Positions 19,129-26,280 are shown, counted from the stretch's first letter. The stretch: DNA of 64,000 nt from Mycobacterium kyogaense (GCF_003254575.1 NZ_QJUA01000002.1:1-64000), one strand, 5' to 3'. Notes: generated by a model not told the origin, from the letters alone. Program-made: numbers and translations.

Positions 19129-19148
19129 GCCAAGGGTGTTTCGGGTTC

Positions 19149-19162
19149 TGTTCTATTCGCCG
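19149..19162. repeat. attL: 14-bp integration core
   Basis: TGTTCTATTCGCCG is present here and again at 30325-30338 in the same orientation, bounding the whole element. In both places it encodes the FYSP residues of the trmL N-terminus in frame. The bases flanking it differ on each side, which sets the core at 14 bases. Confidence 0.9.
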
Positions 19163-19196
19163 AAAATCGGGCTGCGCACAACGTACCCCGACACGG

Positions 19197-19226
19197 AAAA
19201 GGCGACACCGCCGAAGCGATGCCGCC
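19197..19226 (-). terminator. Rho-independent terminator at the left end of the element
   Basis: On the minus strand an 11-pair stem (GGCGGCATCGC / GCGGTGTCGCC, with two G-U pairs) carries a UUCG tetraloop and is followed by UUUU. It lies 28 bases beyond the last leftward gene and stops element transcription before it reaches the host peptide gene. Confidence 0.85.
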
Positions 19227-19253
19227 CTCCGTAAAGCGACTAACGGGTACGAC

Positions 19254-19427
19254 CTACGCGTACTGGATGAGCTTCCAGTTGACGATCACGCCACGGTGAA
19301 GCGGCATGTTGTTGTGCTCCGCGATAGGTGCGGTGGTGCTGGGGTAGTCCTGCGACTCCCACACCCCACTCTCGGGGCACCGCGTGTTCGATCGGGCGAG
19401 AGTCCCCAGAGGGACGCGCGTCTTCAT
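19254..19427 (-). CDS. Small 57-residue element protein, unknown function
   Basis: ATG at 19427 opens a 57-codon frame: a basic start, CPESGVWES, then STTAPIAEHNNMPLHRG and a C-terminus ending WKLIQYA. The compact, Gly/Pro-rich pattern looks like a small conserved phage protein rather than chance; I recall similar short proteins of actinophages but cannot name a family with confidence. An AAGGA sequence lies 12 bases upstream of the ATG. It is the last leftward gene and is followed directly by the UUCG-loop terminator. Confidence 0.6.
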   Translation of the reverse strand: MKTRVPLGTLARSNTRCPESGVWESQDYPSTTAPIAEHNNMPLHRGVIVNWKLIQYA

Positions 19428-19819
19428 CTTTATTGGGTTTCCTTCTGTTGTTGTTCAGACCGGCCCGTTTTGAGCGCAATCCGGCAACGCAGAAATGAAA
19501 CTCTGGTCACATTCACGGCGGATTTACAGTTACACCGTGACTGTTCCTGATAGCTTGGCGTCCTACCCGCAAAGTAGACGGTGAGCCTCAGGACCCAGAG
19601 CCCCTCAGGTTTTTGGGCCTGAGGTTTACTGCGTCAGCGGTCATGACTCTACCCCCCGGCACCGACACCGTTAGAGATGTACACGCGTGTTCGCTGATTC
19701 TCAGGGGCTTCTTAGCTAAACCTCTGATCATCCTGGAATGTTGCGAATGTTTCCCCACGACACGCCGGTGATTGACGTGGTTGTCAGCTACTATCCCCGC
19801 GTTGCGGGATAGTGGCCGG
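19428..19819. other. Non-coding stretch with hairpins inside the element
   Basis: No convincing gene is seen; a leftward frame continues through it only as a shadow of the connector gene. Its AT content is higher than the flanks. It has a CCTCAGG / CCTGAGG inverted repeat at 19603-19624 with a third CCTCAGG copy at 19586, and a near-perfect stem CTATCCCCGC / GCGGGATAG at 19791-19812, seven bases beyond the connector stop, which is likely a terminator without a U-tract. Confidence 0.5.
19791..19812 (-). terminator. Hairpin directly after the connector operon
   Basis: A stem of nine pairs with one bulge (CTATCC-CCGC / GCG-GGATAG) around a GTT loop begins 7 bases past the stop at 19820. It lacks a U-tract, as many mycobacterial terminators do. 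Confidence 0.45.
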
Positions 19820-20152
19820 TTAGGACCGGGTGACTGTGTAGACGGTGTGGGCGGTGCGGCGACTTCCCCGGTGCTGGCGGGCCTCCCCGACCACGCTGTA
19901 CCGCCGGCCCTGCCACTCCACCTGACTCTGGGCGCCCAGGAGGCCCCCCTGCCAGCCGACCAAGCGAAGACGCAGGATCTCGACGCTGTTGAAGCCAACG
20001 TCCTGCTTCTCGGTGGAGGTCATGGGCTGGACGACGGCGCGGCACTCGGTGCCCTGCGCAGAGGCCTTGGTGCGCTCGTTCCCGTCGGAGTCCTTCCCGA
20101 CCACCTCCGGGTAGACGGTGACGGTGTCGGTCCCACGATTGAGTAAGCTCAC
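19820..20152 (-). CDS. Phage head-closure / connector-like protein
   Basis: A 110-residue beta-rich protein starting at a GTG that overlaps the upstream connector stop (GTGA). The sequence opens LLNRGTDTVTVYPEVVGKD and has GWQGGLLGAQSQVEWQGRRYSVVG, the pattern of small head-tail joining (head-closure) proteins of siphoviruses. Its coupling to the preceding connector-like gene supports this. Assignment is by style and context; no catalytic motif is expected. Confidence 0.6.
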   Translation of the reverse strand: MSLLNRGTDTVTVYPEVVGKDSDGNERTKASAQGTECRAVVQPMTSTEKQDVGFNSVEILRLRLVGWQGGLLGAQSQVEWQGRRYSVVGEARQHRGSRRTAHTVYTVTRS

Positions 20153-20520
20153 TGGCCGAACACCGGTACGAACACGAACATCGCTGATGAGGTGCTGACT
20201 CCGAGGGTCCGCCACTCTTCATCGGTGATCTCCAGCTTCCCCGAGGCTGCCTCGGGATGGAACCGGTAGGCGTACTCCCCGTCCTGCTCCGATTCATAGC
20301 CGTCAGGGTTGCGGATCAGCCGCAGCACGACATCGCTCTCGATGTCGATCAGGTCGGCCCGGTAGTCGGGGTCCGTTGCACGGTCGTCCAGATCGGAGAT
20401 CCGGCGACGGATCATCCGCTCAGCCTGTGACAGTCGACGCTCCACGAGCGTGCGTTCCGCGTTGGTGAACTCGTGAGCCCATAGCTCCTCAACGTCGTCC
20501 ACGGTGGCGTAGGTGGGCAT
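20149..20520 (-). CDS. Phage head-tail connector-like protein
   Basis: A 123-residue mostly helical protein: MPTYATVDDVEELW, then an Arg-rich helix AERMIRRRISDLDDR, a helix with DIESDVVLRLIRNPDGYES, and a C-terminal beta part with WRTLGV. This is the usual build of gp6/gp15-type adaptor proteins placed right after capsid genes in siphophages. It overlaps the head-closure gene by 4 bases. Connectors bridge portal and tail, yet no portal gene is present, so it would have to work on a helper's portal if functional. Confidence 0.72.
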   Translation of the reverse strand: MPTYATVDDVEELWAHEFTNAERTLVERRLSQAERMIRRRISDLDDRATDPDYRADLIDIESDVVLRLIRNPDGYESEQDGEYAYRFHPEAASGKLEITDEEWRTLGVSTSSAMFVFVPVFGQ

Positions 20521-20539
20521 CAGCGGCCTGCCCGGTGGT

Positions 20540-20580
20540 GCCCGAACCTCGCTCGGGCGTGGTTGGTGGAGTGGTCCACC
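20540..20580 (-). terminator. Two small hairpins between the HNH and connector genes
   Basis: GCCCGA / TCGGGC at 20540-20558 and GGTGGA / TCCACC at 20565-20580 form short adjacent stems in the 136-base gap. They may attenuate transcription; there is no U-tract. Confidence 0.3.
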
Positions 20581-20656
20581 CGCTCAGGGTGGCCGCTTCG
20601 TGGGCCGTATCTGCTTGTCTTACTTCGCATCTCATTCCTTCTTTGAGGTGGGGTGG

Positions 20657-20950
20657 TTACCTTGCTCCGGGGTGCCGTTCCTGTGGGCGCTTGCCTGCGG
20701 CCCGAAGCTGACGCTTCCTGTCAGCCGATTCACGCGCCGTCTTCTGCGTGTGGCAGGGGCGACACACAGCCTGGAGGTTGCGATCCTCGTGGTTGTCCCC
20801 GCGCTGGATGTGGTCTACGTCGGTCGCGACCTGCGTGCATCGCGGCCCACGGATCTGACAGCTCCCGTCATCACGCCTGAGGATGCGCTTGCGGCGAATG
20901 TGCCAGTCGGCAGGTAGGCCTGCCCGCCTGTCTGAGTTTGACCAGCTCAA
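20657..20950 (-). CDS. HNH endonuclease
   Basis: A 97-residue HNH nuclease. The core reads ILRRDDGSCQIRGPRC, then TDVDHIQRGDNHEDRNLQAVCRPCH, which supplies two zinc cysteine pairs (CxxxxxxC-like and CRPC) and the catalytic DH...N...H. I take the TTG at 20950 as start because a perfect AGGAGG site lies 5 bases upstream; no ATG/GTG has one. HNH proteins next to head genes often help terminase cut packaging sites, which fits an element that uses a helper's terminase, but a homing nuclease cannot be excluded. Confidence 0.85.
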   Translation of the reverse strand: MSWSNSDRRAGLPADWHIRRKRILRRDDGSCQIRGPRCTQVATDVDHIQRGDNHEDRNLQAVCRPCHTQKTARESADRKRQLRAAGKRPQERHPGAR

Positions 20951-21079
20951 TTGAACCTCCTGAATATTGAAAACCCGTACACGATGGCTGAGGCGCATAA
21001 CCTCACGGTCAGGAGCCGGGGGTAGGGGGTCACCCCCTGGGGTGTACGGAATACGTTGTAGCACAGTTGAATTGACTCA

Positions 21080-21108
21080 TTGACACCGCAGGGCGGTGCG
21101 TGGTTACA
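21080..21108 (+). promoter_or_regulatory. Candidate promoter of the rightward secreted-protein gene
   Basis: TTGACA at 21080-21085 and GTTACA at 21103-21108 are separated by 17 bases. A start of transcription about 7 bases later falls on the ATG at 21116, implying a leaderless message, which is common in mycobacteria; no ribosome site is seen. Confidence 0.55.
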
Positions 21109-21115
21109 TCGGGAC

Positions 21116-21361
21116 ATGAAGCGCACAATGACACTCGTAATCGCAACTACTGCAATGACTCTCGGTCTAGCATCTCCCGCCAACGCCCAGCCCCTTGAGG
21201 GGCAGGACGGATGGTCCTGCGTTGACCACGGAAACCGCATCTGCGGGCCAGGTAACGAGCAGGGGGTGCCGGCGGGCCAGTACGACCAGGGTGGTGTGCT
21301 GATCCCGTGGCCCCACGAGGTGGTCCCGGCGTGGTGCCGGGACATCTGCCTCGGGGCCTAA
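21116..21361 (+). CDS. Small secreted cysteine-containing protein (moron-like)
   Basis: An 81-residue protein with a clear Sec signal peptide: KR, a hydrophobic stretch TLVIATTAMTLGLA and cleavage after ASPANA (about residue 25). The mature part is Trp/Gly/Pro-rich with four cysteines (WSCVDHGNRICG and WCRDICLGA), suggesting two disulfides. It is the only gene in the element that runs rightward and has its own promoter, so it is probably expressed from the integrated state. Such genes often alter the host surface or block other phages, but that is inference. It converges on and overlaps the next gene by 4 bases. Confidence 0.8.
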   Translation: MKRTMTLVIATTAMTLGLASPANAQPLEGQDGWSCVDHGNRICGPGNEQGVPAGQYDQGGVLIPWPHEVVPAWCRDICLGA

Positions 21362-21768
21362 CGCCCACCCCGCCTCTGCTCCCGCTTCTGTCGCTGTCGG
21401 CTGACTGCACGACCCCTCAACTGGTCAGGGGCGTACTGACTATCGACCGTGGGAAGGTTCTTAGCAGGACTCGAATAGCGTTCTATCGCAACTTCGTTGG
21501 GGCCAGGCTCTACCTCGGCGAGGTTCATCGTGTAACCGGGAGGGTACTTGGTGTGGAATACCACGTACTTCGCCTGGCCGGTCTTGACCAGGTGCAGCGC
21601 CACCTCTCGGGGAACTAATACAGCTTGGTCGTACTTCGGAGGGCGGGCGATCATCAGTTGGTCGAAATACTGCTCATCGGAGCGCGAATCACGGACCCAC
21701 GGCGGCGGGCCAGGGTCGAAGGGCCGATCATGCGGCGCGAAGGAGCTCGGGCTCGGTTGGTCACTCAC
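21358..21768 (-). CDS. Hypothetical element protein, 136 residues
   Basis: The GTG at 21768 overlaps the upstream stop by 4 bases and has a GGAG site, giving 136 residues. The start is Pro/Ser-rich and disordered-looking; a small alpha/beta core follows (QAVLVPREVALHLVKTGQAKYVVFHT), and the tail is strongly basic (RQRQKREQRRGGR). I do not recognise a family. Its place two genes after the capsid suggests a virion-assembly or head-associated role, with the basic tail able to contact DNA. Confidence 0.65.
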   Translation of the reverse strand: MSDQPSPSSFAPHDRPFDPGPPPWVRDSRSDEQYFDQLMIARPPKYDQAVLVPREVALHLVKTGQAKYVVFHTKYPPGYTMNLAEVEPGPNEVAIERYSSPAKNLPTVDSQYAPDQLRGRAVSRQRQKREQRRGGR

Positions 21769-22121
21769 ATCGACTCTCCGTGCTTGATCGTTCGCCACTG
21801 CTCGTCCGTGATGCCCACGGACTGAGCTGCGTTGTAGACGCGGTTGTCGCTTGCGTAGTAGGCGGTAACAGCATCGCTCAACGCGACGACGGCAAGCCAG
21901 TGCTCGGTATCTCGGGTCACCTCGCACACCCGCTGAGCACGGGTCAGCTCAGCATTCACCGCCCGACACAGGACGCCACATTCGGCGTGTCCAGCCTCCC
22001 TCACGAGTCGGATGCAGCCCTCGCGGGCACAGACAGGTCTGGACTTGCGACGGTTGCGCTTGCGCTTGGGCAGAGCCCCCGGCTGGTGCCGGGGGACTTC
22101 TGCATTACGTGCGACTACCAC
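21765..22121 (-). CDS. Hypothetical protein with a zinc-binding-like cysteine pattern
   Basis: A 118-residue frame beginning at GTG 22121, 5 bases after the capsid stop. A basic N-terminus (KRKRNRRKSR) precedes CAREGC...HAECGVLC, which could bind one zinc, and a helical C-terminal half. The chosen start has no good ribosome site, and an 8-pair hairpin at 22076-22095 lies inside its first codons, so translation may be coupled to the capsid gene or start further in. No family recognised. Confidence 0.55.
   Translation of the reverse strand: MVVARNAEVPRHQPGALPKRKRNRRKSRPVCAREGCIRLVREAGHAECGVLCRAVNAELTRAQRVCEVTRDTEHWLAVVALSDAVTAYYASDNRVYNAAQSVGITDEQWRTIKHGESM
22076..22095 (-). terminator. Strong hairpin just past the capsid gene
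   Basis: CCCCCGGC-TGGT-GCCGGGGG is a perfect 8-pair stem 32 bases beyond the capsid stop. Without a U-tract it may partly terminate or stabilise the capsid message, which would set capsid output above downstream genes. Confidence 0.4.
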
Positions 22122-22126
22122 TCAGG

Positions 22127-23002
22127 TCAGGAGAACTTGCCCCGGACGACCGTCTCCGGTGCCAGGGAGACAAAGTCGGCCCGGTAGGTGGCCGAGATGA
22201 ACCACGAGTCGTTCTGCGGGACGTAGGTCTTGCGGACCTCGGTGCCCTGGCGGGTCACCAGGCGGTGCTGTCCGGGCACGACGTACCAGAACTGGGTGCC
22301 CGCGTCGGTCAACGGGGTGATGAGCAGCTTCTTCCCGGCGACGACGATCGAGCCATCCTCCTGGAAGTCCAGTAGATAGCCGTTCTGGCTGGTGCCGGTC
22401 TTGAGGAGCGAGAGCTTCTCAGCGGTCGCGGGGCTCACAACGAACACGCCGTTATCGCCGGGGACTGTGGCGTTCTGGGCGGCATAGATCGCCTTGACGA
22501 AGTTGTCCAGGTTCGCGATCGCAGCGCTGGAAGCCCCGACAGTGATCGCGGTCGACGCATAGGACAGTAGACCTGCGAACTTCTCGGTGGGGTTGGTTCC
22601 GATCGCCGTCAGATTGCCCATGACCGCTGCGTCCAGGCTGGCGACGATCTGGTCCGACAGGCTGGCACCGATCTGGTCGGCCACTAGAGCGTTGCTGCCG
22701 TCTGCCAGGTCGTCTGCCATCTCGGTAGAGATCTGGGTGGCGCCTGCGAACTTGCGGGGAATGGCGGTCACCGATCCAGTGCCGAGGTTCGACAGCGGCA
22801 GGTCGTCAAGCTCATCAATCAGCGCCGTGGTGACAGGCGCAGTCAGTAGCGGGAACTCGTACTTCGGTCGATTGGTCGAGACCGGCGTGGAGATCTGCGC
22901 GGCGACGGCCTTCGCCTTAACAACTTGATCGACCAGGTTGCCGATCTCAGGGGCGAGGAGGCTATCGTCGTGGTTGTCGCGCTTGTCGATGGCATAAGCC
23001 AT
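22127..23002 (-). CDS. Phage major capsid protein
   Basis: A 291-residue HK97-fold major capsid protein by overall pattern: an N-terminal DSLLAPEIGNLVDQVV segment, the P-domain-like QISTEMADDLADGSNALVADQIG, an LDNFVKAIYAAQNA helix, and a C-terminal beta part ending APETVVRGKFS. An AGGAGG site lies 8 bases before the ATG at 23002. The scaffold gene precedes it. It is at the short end of the usual range of capsid proteins and has no fused protease or delta domain, consistent with a separate scaffold and perhaps a small head. Confidence 0.88.
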   Translation of the reverse strand: MAYAIDKRDNHDDSLLAPEIGNLVDQVVKAKAVAAQISTPVSTNRPKYEFPLLTAPVTTALIDELDDLPLSNLGTGSVTAIPRKFAGATQISTEMADDLADGSNALVADQIGASLSDQIVASLDAAVMGNLTAIGTNPTEKFAGLLSYASTAITVGASSAAIANLDNFVKAIYAAQNATVPGDNGVFVVSPATAEKLSLLKTGTSQNGYLLDFQEDGSIVVAGKKLLITPLTDAGTQFWYVVPGQHRLVTRQGTEVRKTYVPQNDSWFISATYRADFVSLAPETVVRGKFS

Positions 23003-23078
23003 GTGTGTGTCCTCCTATGGACAGTAGGGTTCGACCCTGGCTGAGTTGCCAAAGGCCGTAATGGGTTTCAGAACATCA

Positions 23079-23095
23079 GCCGGTCACAGACCGGC
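23079..23095 (-). promoter_or_regulatory. Hairpin between scaffold and capsid genes
   Basis: GCCGGTC-ACA-GACCGGC is a perfect 7-pair triloop stem in the 157-base gap before the capsid gene. It could be an RNA processing or attenuation site; no U-tract follows. Confidence 0.35.
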
Positions 23096-23159
23096 GTCAC
23101 TTGGTGCCTCTCAGAGGCGAACGTGAGCCGAGGTGCCATCACAGATGGCGGTCGTCAGC

Positions 23160-23600
23160 TCAAGACTTGAACACAGCTCCCCACGTCGGCTGGGGCGGCT
23201 TGGGCGCCCTGCCTCCGAGGCCCTGGGTAGGGTCAAACGCCCCGGTGTGCTTCCCGAGTCGGGGCCGCTCTGTCAGCAGCAGCTTGGCGTCAGCGGACAC
23301 CTGCGCGGTGTCGACCTCGCCGTCGTCGGTGAGGTAGTCGGCCACGGTGTTCTCCGAGAGCCAGAAGTCACCGGGCACGGCCAGCTCGTCGGCCACCAGG
23401 CGCTCGATCTCCGCACGCTGCATCCGTTCGATGCGGGCAGCAGCGGCGGTCAGTTCCTCGCGAGCCGAGTCACGCTCGGTGCGGTATCGGTCGCGAGCCT
23501 CCACAAGGCCCTGATTTCCACTCTCAGGCTCAGGGGTACCGGAGGTGTCACCCTCGGGGGTTTCGGGCGTCTCGGTGGAGTTAGGGTCGATTACGGTCAT
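23160..23600 (-). CDS. Capsid scaffolding protein
   Basis: A 146-residue acidic protein with a disordered Thr/Pro/Glu start, a coiled-coil middle (REELTAAAARIERMQRAEIERLVADEL), a short folded tail with DFWLSENTVADYLTDDGEVD, and a Gly/Pro/Lys-rich end. This is the standard build of mycobacteriophage scaffolds found directly upstream of the capsid gene. The ATG at 23600 overlaps the preceding stop by 4 bases. It would nucleate prohead assembly and then leave the shell; no protease gene is present to remove it. Confidence 0.83.
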   Translation of the reverse strand: MTVIDPNSTETPETPEGDTSGTPEPESGNQGLVEARDRYRTERDSAREELTAAAARIERMQRAEIERLVADELAVPGDFWLSENTVADYLTDDGEVDTAQVSADAKLLLTERPRLGKHTGAFDPTQGLGGRAPKPPQPTWGAVFKS

Positions 23601-23902
23601 GCTGCTTGGTCTCCTCTGTAGGCGGGCTCCCACTTGCGGTGTTCGCCCCGGATGATGTGTGGATCGGTGTGCAACCCGACCGGAGGCGCCGGTCGCTGGT
23701 ATCGGCGCATGAACAACTGCCGGCGAGACTCCAGCAGGTCGTTGTGCCAGCCGGTGTCCCTCTCGTCCTCAGCCGACGTCTCGACGTAAGCAGCGAAAGC
23801 CGCTTCCCGGTCCTCGGGTGTCCGCTCCTTATGATCGAAGTGCGCCAGATACTCACGGGTGGAACGGATGTCCTGGACACCCCCGTCCTCGTAATCGGGC
23901 AT
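23597..23902 (-). CDS. Hypothetical protein in the head-gene run, 101 residues
   Basis: A 101-residue acidic, helical protein starting MPDYEDGGVQDIRSTREYLAHFDHKERTPEDR in style (split here only to describe it), rich in Asp/Glu/Arg and aromatic residues, with no membrane segment. It overlaps its neighbours by 4 bases at both ends, so it is co-translated with the scaffold. I do not recognise it. Its place between the tape-measure region and the scaffold suggests a structural or assembly role. Confidence 0.7.
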   Translation of the reverse strand: MPDYEDGGVQDIRSTREYLAHFDHKERTPEDREAAFAAYVETSAEDERDTGWHNDLLESRRQLFMRRYQRPAPPVGLHTDPHIIRGEHRKWEPAYRGDQAA

Positions 23903-24195
23903 CAGGCAGCCGCCTCCTCTTCGGAGTCATCGGTCTGGCTAGCGGCGATGAGGATGGATCGCGCCGTGGGCGTGGTGTACCACTCGTCCTGGTAGCGACC
24001 TCCCCAGAAATCGGGGTCATCCACGCTCTCGCTCTCAGCGAGTACCAAGTTGTTCGCCTCCAGGAACAGCTTCACCTGGAGGTACTGCTGGGACTTGGTG
24101 CTCAGCTCCGGGCTACGGAACACCCGGACCATGTCGTAATCGCCTACTGCGGTCAGGAACCTGGGAACTACTACCTGTAACGGTCTGTGTGACAA
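23902..24195 (-). CDS. Hypothetical protein, 97 residues, TTG start
   Basis: An AAAGGAG ribosome site lies 5 bases before the TTG at 24195, which I prefer to upstream ATG codons that fall inside a terminator. The protein reads SHRPLQVVVPRFLTAVGDYD, then a FRSPELSTKSQQYLQVKLFLEANN stretch that looks like one helix pair, and ends in an acidic EEEAAA tail. It is coupled to the next gene by ATGA overlap. No family recognised. Confidence 0.68.
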   Translation of the reverse strand: MSHRPLQVVVPRFLTAVGDYDMVRVFRSPELSTKSQQYLQVKLFLEANNLVLAESESVDDPDFWGGRYQDEWYTTPTARSILIAASQTDDSEEEAAA

Positions 24196-24224
24196 TTCTT
24201 CTCCTTTTGTGTTGTGCTGCAAGA

Positions 24225-24251
24225 AGAAAGCCCCCACAGCGGATGCTGTGG
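24225..24251 (-). terminator. Terminator after the tape-measure gene
   Basis: On the minus strand a 7-pair stem CCACAGC-ATCC-GCTGTGG is followed by GGGGCTTTCTTCTT. It lies 25 bases past the tape-measure stop, so head genes downstream must rely on read-through or a separate promoter. Confidence 0.7.
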
Positions 24252-24275
24252 AGGCCCTGCACTCTGTGCGCCCGG

Positions 24276-26198
24276 TTATCGCCGGGTGTACTGGAGCGCG
24301 TCCTTGTTGATCTGGTTGTTCTTCACGGCGATTGCCTCGTCCAGCGAGCCGACGTTGAAGATGAACTGCTTTCCGAACTGCAAGCCCTGTTGTAGGGCCT
24401 GAGAGATAGCGCCGTCGCCTCCGATACCGAGGTCGCCTGCGAACTGCTTCGCGTTGGCGGTGATGAAGTCCTCCGCGATGCTCAGCGGCTCCTTCGCCTT
24501 CGATTCCCAGTCCGTCGAGACCTTGGCTCCGACGTCGACCGGGCCTAGCGCCCCGGCTAGTTCGTCTGCCATGTTCGAGGCACGGTCTAGAACCGACGTG
24601 AACCCCTTGCGAAGACCCTCGTCAAGGCCGTGCATCATCGCTTCGCCGGCAGGCTGGAGAACCCGGAGGTCGTATGGCAGAGGGCCTTTAACCGCTGCGA
24701 TCTTGTCCGCGATGCTGCTGGCGAAGTCCAATACGGACTGAAGGCCGGACTTGATCCCGGACAGCAACCCGTCCATCAGCGCCTTGCCGGCGCCGACCAG
24801 GATGCCCCCCATATTGCTCACGGCCCCCGCGATGCGGCCAGGCCATGAGCCGACCTCTGCGAGGATCTGCCCACCTCCGGAGACGACAGCGGAAACCGCG
24901 CTGGCGATTGCTCCGGTGACCGTGCTGACGACCGTGTTCCACGCCAACTGTGCGGACGCCACAACACCATCCCAGGCGCCTGCGATCTGGCTCCCGACGC
25001 TCGACACCGCTGAGGCAACGGCCCCCATAGCGGAAGCCACGGTGGCCTTTACCGAGTTGAACGCTTCGGAGATGCTGGCGGCGTAGTCGCGCCACGGCGC
25101 ATCAGCCGACGTGAACGGCGCGGCGAGATCCTGTTTGATCTTCTCCAGGTCGAACGACGGAAGCGAAGTGGTGAACAGCTTGCCGTTGTTCAGCTCGTTC
25201 GAGAGCGTGACGATGCTAGAAAGCGTGTCGCCTATGTTCTTCAAAGCGGTGTTGAAGTCCTGGATCTTGCTCGGGTCCTGCATGAACTTCAGACCCTCGG
25301 AAGCCATCGAGCCGAGAGCCTCGGCAATGGTCTTGAGCGTTCCGCCCAGACCGTCGAAAGCCTTCGACAGCGTGCCGTCTGCTGTGATCCGTTCTATCCA
25401 CTCTGAGAACGACTTGCCGGCTCCGTTGAACCAATCCGAGAGGTTGGGGAGCTCGGAGAAGGACTTCGCGAGCGACAGAAGGCCATCGGTGAACGAACCA
25501 ATACCCGGTGCTGCCTTCGACAGCGCCGCGCCGATATTGCCGATGGTGGCTTCGATCTTGGCCATGCCGCCCGACGACGTGACCGAGTCCACGAACGACT
25601 GAGCCAGATCGGCCATACCGCGTGTGACAGTCGGCAACGACCGCGCCAGCGTCGGGAAAACCTCGCCCAGCTTGTCGAACACCGGGGAGAACTGCTCCTC
25701 GGTGAACTTGCTCATCGTGGCCTTAAGGCCCTCGAACGGGACAGCCAGCCGTGCGGCGGCTGCCTTGAGCCCATCCAGGCCCAACATCAGCGCTCCTACC
25801 GGAGTCGCCACGGCGGCAATCAGTCCCGGTAGAGCCAGCAGCGACGTGGTCAGCAGGCTCATGAGAGGAGCCGTCACCGCGAGGATGCCGGCGAAGATTG
25901 CACCGTAGCCAGCCGGGTTGATCCCGGAACCGAACGACGGGGCTTTGATGTTTGACAGAAGATCCTGGAGACGTTGCAGCACACCGCGCTTCACGTTCAG
26001 GTCTACATCGGCCTTCAAGCCTGCCGTCTCGGCCTTGACCCGCTGTCGGAACCCCGTGGTGTCCGGAACCACGTCTACATCTGCTTGGAGCGACTTCTCC
26101 AACCGGTCAAGATCGCGCTTGAGGTCTCGGCGGAAGTCGCCCGTGTCGGGCGATACCTTGATTGAAATCTTGCCGACTTCGATTCCGGCATCTGCCAT
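24276..26198 (-). CDS. Tape-measure protein
   Basis: A 640-residue tail tape-measure protein. The N-terminus KISIKVSPDTGDFRRDLKRDLDRLEKS forms a coiled coil, residues about 108-145 are strongly hydrophobic (AILAVTAPLMSLLTTSLLAL type), the middle is long and helical, then come Ala/Ser/Val-rich repeats, and near the end sits the KGPLPYDLRVLQPAG motif that is common in actinophage tape measures. At about 0.15 nm per residue a tail near 95 nm would be expected. It stands without tail tube, chaperone or tip genes, and upstream of the head genes, which is opposite to normal siphophage order. Confidence 0.9.
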   Translation of the reverse strand: MADAGIEVGKISIKVSPDTGDFRRDLKRDLDRLEKSLQADVDVVPDTTGFRQRVKAETAGLKADVDLNVKRGVLQRLQDLLSNIKAPSFGSGINPAGYGAIFAGILAVTAPLMSLLTTSLLALPGLIAAVATPVGALMLGLDGLKAAAARLAVPFEGLKATMSKFTEEQFSPVFDKLGEVFPTLARSLPTVTRGMADLAQSFVDSVTSSGGMAKIEATIGNIGAALSKAAPGIGSFTDGLLSLAKSFSELPNLSDWFNGAGKSFSEWIERITADGTLSKAFDGLGGTLKTIAEALGSMASEGLKFMQDPSKIQDFNTALKNIGDTLSSIVTLSNELNNGKLFTTSLPSFDLEKIKQDLAAPFTSADAPWRDYAASISEAFNSVKATVASAMGAVASAVSSVGSQIAGAWDGVVASAQLAWNTVVSTVTGAIASAVSAVVSGGGQILAEVGSWPGRIAGAVSNMGGILVGAGKALMDGLLSGIKSGLQSVLDFASSIADKIAAVKGPLPYDLRVLQPAGEAMMHGLDEGLRKGFTSVLDRASNMADELAGALGPVDVGAKVSTDWESKAKEPLSIAEDFITANAKQFAGDLGIGGDGAISQALQQGLQFGKQFIFNVGSLDEAIAVKNNQINKDALQYTRR

Positions 26199-26222
26199 GC
26201 ATTACCCCCTTCCAGGGCATCG

Positions 26223-26244
26223 GCTCAGGGCTTGTGCCCTGAGC
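26223..26244 (-). terminator. Second hairpin before the tape-measure gene
   Basis: GCTCAGGGC-TTGT-GCCCTGAGC is a perfect 9-pair stem. It sits just after the U-tract terminator at 26250-26280, giving a double barrier between the early-type genes and the tape-measure gene. Confidence 0.55.
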
Positions 26245-26249
26245 GCATC

Positions 26250-26280
26250 AAAAAACCCGCTCAGTGAGGCGCTGGCGGGT
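26250..26280 (-). terminator. Rho-independent terminator between early-type and structural genes
   Basis: On the minus strand ACCCGC pairs with GCGGGT around a 14-base loop, followed by six U residues (26250-26255). It lies 61 bases past the stop of the 58-residue gene at 26342. Confidence 0.75.

Larger units (their letters stand above)
19136..19234 (+). pseudogene. Stranded 5' end of the host trmL gene
   Basis: GTG at 19136 opens a frame reading MFRVLFYSP and then runs into element DNA, ending at TAA 19232-19234 after 32 codons. The first nine codons parallel the MFKVMFYSP start of the intact trmL at 30312. This is therefore the original host N-terminus, cut off by integration at 19149-19162. 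The residual 32-codon peptide has no expected function but may still be transcribed from the original promoter. Confidence 0.85.

Noticed and set aside
19110-19170. Integration into a tRNA gene
   Set aside because: No tRNA is present at either end; the core lies in the trmL coding sequence and the integrase is of the serine type.
19588-19998. A 136-codon leftward frame at the left end of the element
   Set aside because: It overlaps the connector gene in another frame and has no supported start; only its last part is outside the connector gene.
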